Below, piece after piece: positions 12,966 to 14,572 of a stretch of DNA of 14,572 nucleotides. Under the pieces are notes generated by a model that ran no database searches, was not told the origin of the DNA, and saw only the letters and a list, made by a program, of their open reading frames with translations. Where the stretch lies: assembly GCA_001825115.1 (NCBI GenBank), contig MHUY01000039.1, positions 23,797-38,368 of the forward strand, given 5' to 3'. The position numbers were made by a program, and so were the translations under genes. This stretch comes from Candidatus Yonathbacteria bacterium RIFOXYC2_FULL_47_9 (GTDB lineage: Bacteria > Patescibacteriota > Minisyncoccia > Phycocordibacterales > UBA1550). Each line of letters begins with the position of its first letter. Position 1 is the first letter of the stretch.

Positions 12966-14501
12966 TTATCTCAATTCCGTGGGGCGATACGCGAGGGCTT
13001 CCATGAGATGCTTCTCGGTGATATCGTCAGAGGCGTCGAGGTCAGCAATGGTGCGTGCGACCTTGAGGACTTTGTGATAGGCGCGGGGTGAGAGTTTTAG
13101 TTTTTCTGCGGAAGTATTAAAAAGAGTGCGCAGGCCCGTTGGGAGTGTAATGAATTGCTCGATGTCATCGGCACGCATTTCGTTGTTGGTGGTAATGGCG
13201 CGCGGGTGTTCCGCAAAGCGCACTTGTTGTTTTGTTCGTGCGAGAGTGATACGGTCGCGTACGGTTGCGGTACCCTCCCCTACTTTAATATCAGAAAGTT
13301 TGTCGTGACTCATCTTTGAAACTTTGACCCAGAGGTCAATGCGGTCGACGATAGGTCCCGAAAGTTTGCGTTGATATCCCGCAAGGGTTCCGGGCATACA
13401 GGTACAGCGTTCTTCGCTACCGTATTTACCACACGGGCAGGGGTTCATTGCTGCAAGGAGAATAAAACGTGCGGGAAAGGTATCGTGTCCTTTACTGCGA
13501 GCGATACGAATATGTCCTTCTTCGAGTGGTTCACGCAGTGACTCAATGACGCGTCGGTCGAACTCGGGGAACTCATCAAGGAAAAGCACACCGCGATGCG
13601 CGAGCGTGATCTCGCCGGGTTTTGGTGTGGTTCCACCGCCAATGACTGACGGGTATGATGCTGTGTGGTGTGGTGCGCGCAGGGGTGGAAGTATTACTAT
13701 TTCATCACGCAGGGTGCCGGCAACCGAATGAATACCAGTGACCTCGAGCATTTCATTTTTTGAAAGTTCAGGAAGGAGATGTGGGAATGCTTGCGCGAGC
13801 ATCGTCTTGCCCGTACCAGGCGGTCCCCACATAGCGAGGTTGTGCTTCCCTGCTGCGGCTATTTCGAGCGCGCGCTTGGCAAAGTCTTGCCCTTTGATAT
13901 GAGCAAGGTCGACTCTATGTTCGTCATCCTCACGCGTCGTACAAATACCGTCACGAATACAAGCGGTTAGTGTGTATGAGTTTTCTTTATCGAGGTGCGC
14001 AATGACATCACTGAGTGTTTGTGTTCCATATACGACAAGTCCTTCAATGAGAGCCGCCTCGTCTGCATTGTCTTCAGGGACAAATATTTCTGTAAAGCCT
14101 GCTTTTTGTGCTGCTTGTGCAAGAAGGAGTGTTCCACGAATAGGACGTAGGTTTCCATCAAGAGAGAGTTCGCCAAGGAATAATTTTCCTTTTGGGTCAA
14201 AGGTAACCTCACCGGAAGCAGCAAGATATGCGAGTGCGATTGCGAGGTCGTAATGCGAACCTTCTTTTTTAAGTTCAGCAGGGGCTAGTGCAATAACAAT
14301 CTTTTGATTCTTTTGTTTTGGGGATGTAAATCCTGAGTTTTTTATTGCAGCACTGACGCGGTCGCGGGATTCATCGACTGAAGCGCTAGGGAGCCCCACT
14401 AAAGAAAAAGCGTGGAGCCCTCGCGAGAGATCCACTTCTACATCAATAATATGCGCCGTAAGCCCAACGGTTTGTGCCGAAAAAAGTTTTGAGAATTGCA
14501 T
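12966..14501 (-). CDS. comM: ComM/YifB-family Mg-chelatase-like AAA+ ATPase
   Basis: ComM proteins are hexameric DNA helicases that promote branch migration during integration of incoming DNA in naturally transformable bacteria; the family is also found without known competence. Started at ATG 14501 it has 511 residues, the usual length. The N-terminal ChlI-like domain covers about 15-170 (HAFSLVGLPSASVDESRDR, about 30-48). The AAA+ core has Walker A GPPGTGKT (226-233), Walker B VLFLDEF (305-311), a cysteine-rich NPCPCG..C.C loop (353-368) and the arginine-bearing SGPIVDRIDL (381-390). A lid domain follows (SPRAYHKVLKVARTIADL). A GTG at 14510 would add three residues; neither start has a visible Shine-Dalgarno. 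It is alone between a terminator and 62 bases at the window edge that show no clear promoter. Confidence 0.94.
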   Translation of the reverse strand: MQFSKLFSAQTVGLTAHIIDVEVDLSRGLHAFSLVGLPSASVDESRDRVSAAIKNSGFTSPKQKNQKIVIALAPAELKKEGSHYDLAIALAYLAASGEVTFDPKGKLFLGELSLDGNLRPIRGTLLLAQAAQKAGFTEIFVPEDNADEAALIEGLVVYGTQTLSDVIAHLDKENSYTLTACIRDGICTTREDDEHRVDLAHIKGQDFAKRALEIAAAGKHNLAMWGPPGTGKTMLAQAFPHLLPELSKNEMLEVTGIHSVAGTLRDEIVILPPLRAPHHTASYPSVIGGGTTPKPGEITLAHRGVLFLDEFPEFDRRVIESLREPLEEGHIRIARSKGHDTFPARFILLAAMNPCPCGKYGSEERCTCMPGTLAGYQRKLSGPIVDRIDLWVKVSKMSHDKLSDIKVGEGTATVRDRITLARTKQQVRFAEHPRAITTNNEMRADDIEQFITLPTGLRTLFNTSAEKLKLSPRAYHKVLKVARTIADLDASDDITEKHLMEALAYRPTELR

Positions 14502-14522
14502 AATCGGCACACGCCGGAGAAA

Positions 14523-14572
14523 CTAGCCCTCGCGGTGTGCGATACAGGTTGCAGCTGCAGGGTTGGCGTGAA
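14523..14572 (-). CDS. Possible 3' end of a gene beyond the right edge
   Basis: One minus-strand frame entering from the right edge reads HANPAAATCIAHREG and stops at a TAG (14525 to 14523), 21 nt before the comM start. The ANPAAxxC string recalls the start of the DUF333 motif of putative secreted haemolysin-like proteins, but the frame stops right after it. Sixteen codons are too few to decide whether this is coding. Confidence 0.2.
   Translation of the reverse strand, partial: HANPAAATCIAHREG

Noticed and set aside
1..14572. CRISPR arrays, tRNA or rRNA genes, transposase genes
   Set aside because: I saw no spaced direct repeats, no tRNA cloverleaf in the intergenic gaps and no transposase motifs. 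Short gaps were checked by eye only.

Overview
The window looks like chromosomal DNA of a Patescibacteria/CPR bacterium, most likely of the Parcubacteria group. This rests on recognised protein architectures, not on a database search. They include a VirB6/TrbL-like membrane protein with a conserved signal-peptide partner, a short secreted protein with a CNC motif, a DUF5663-like protein and a LysM-LysM-M23 peptidase next to a ComM/YifB ATPase. The ten complete genes end in TAA or TAG only, no real gene contains an in-frame TGA, and gene spacing is tight.

Layout. Positions 1-4019 (minus strand) hold the start of a type IV secretion-like operon: a 272-aa anchored protein, a 320-aa exported protein and a VirB6-like polytopic protein that runs off the left edge. 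Positions 4020-4227 are a divergent promoter region with a perfect 16-bp hairpin. Positions 4228-5628 (plus) encode two exported proteins: a peptidoglycan-binding/IPT-TIG protein and a small CNC protein. Positions 5682-8426 (minus) carry a UvrD/PcrA helicase followed by the rRNA methyltransferase RsmA (KsgA). Positions 8427-8653 have no gene but hold a roughly 160-bp imperfect palindrome and an intrinsic terminator. Positions 8673-11536 (minus) encode a large membrane protein with a divergent LysM-like domain and a DUF5663-like protein downstream of it. Positions 11537-11726 are a divergent promoter region. Positions 11727-12914 (plus) encode the LysM/M23 peptidase, whose start codon is uncertain. 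A bidirectional terminator follows, then the ComM/YifB-type AAA+ ATPase (12966-14501, minus).

How the genes may fit together. Several products act at or outside the membrane: the T4SS-like operon, the peptidoglycan-binding protein, the LysM/M23 peptidase and the LysM-like membrane protein. ComM is a DNA-uptake helicase in other bacteria, so a link with a DNA-import or export apparatus is possible but is inference. UvrD and RsmA are housekeeping genes.

Promoters. A repeated pattern is a -10 element, often with the extended TGn motif, placed exactly 7 nt before the start codon (4228, 5230 and 6464). This suggests leaderless or nearly leaderless mRNAs. The first gene of the T4SS-like operon instead has a short leader with a Shine-Dalgarno sequence. 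The least explained structure is the long palindrome at 8432-8591.
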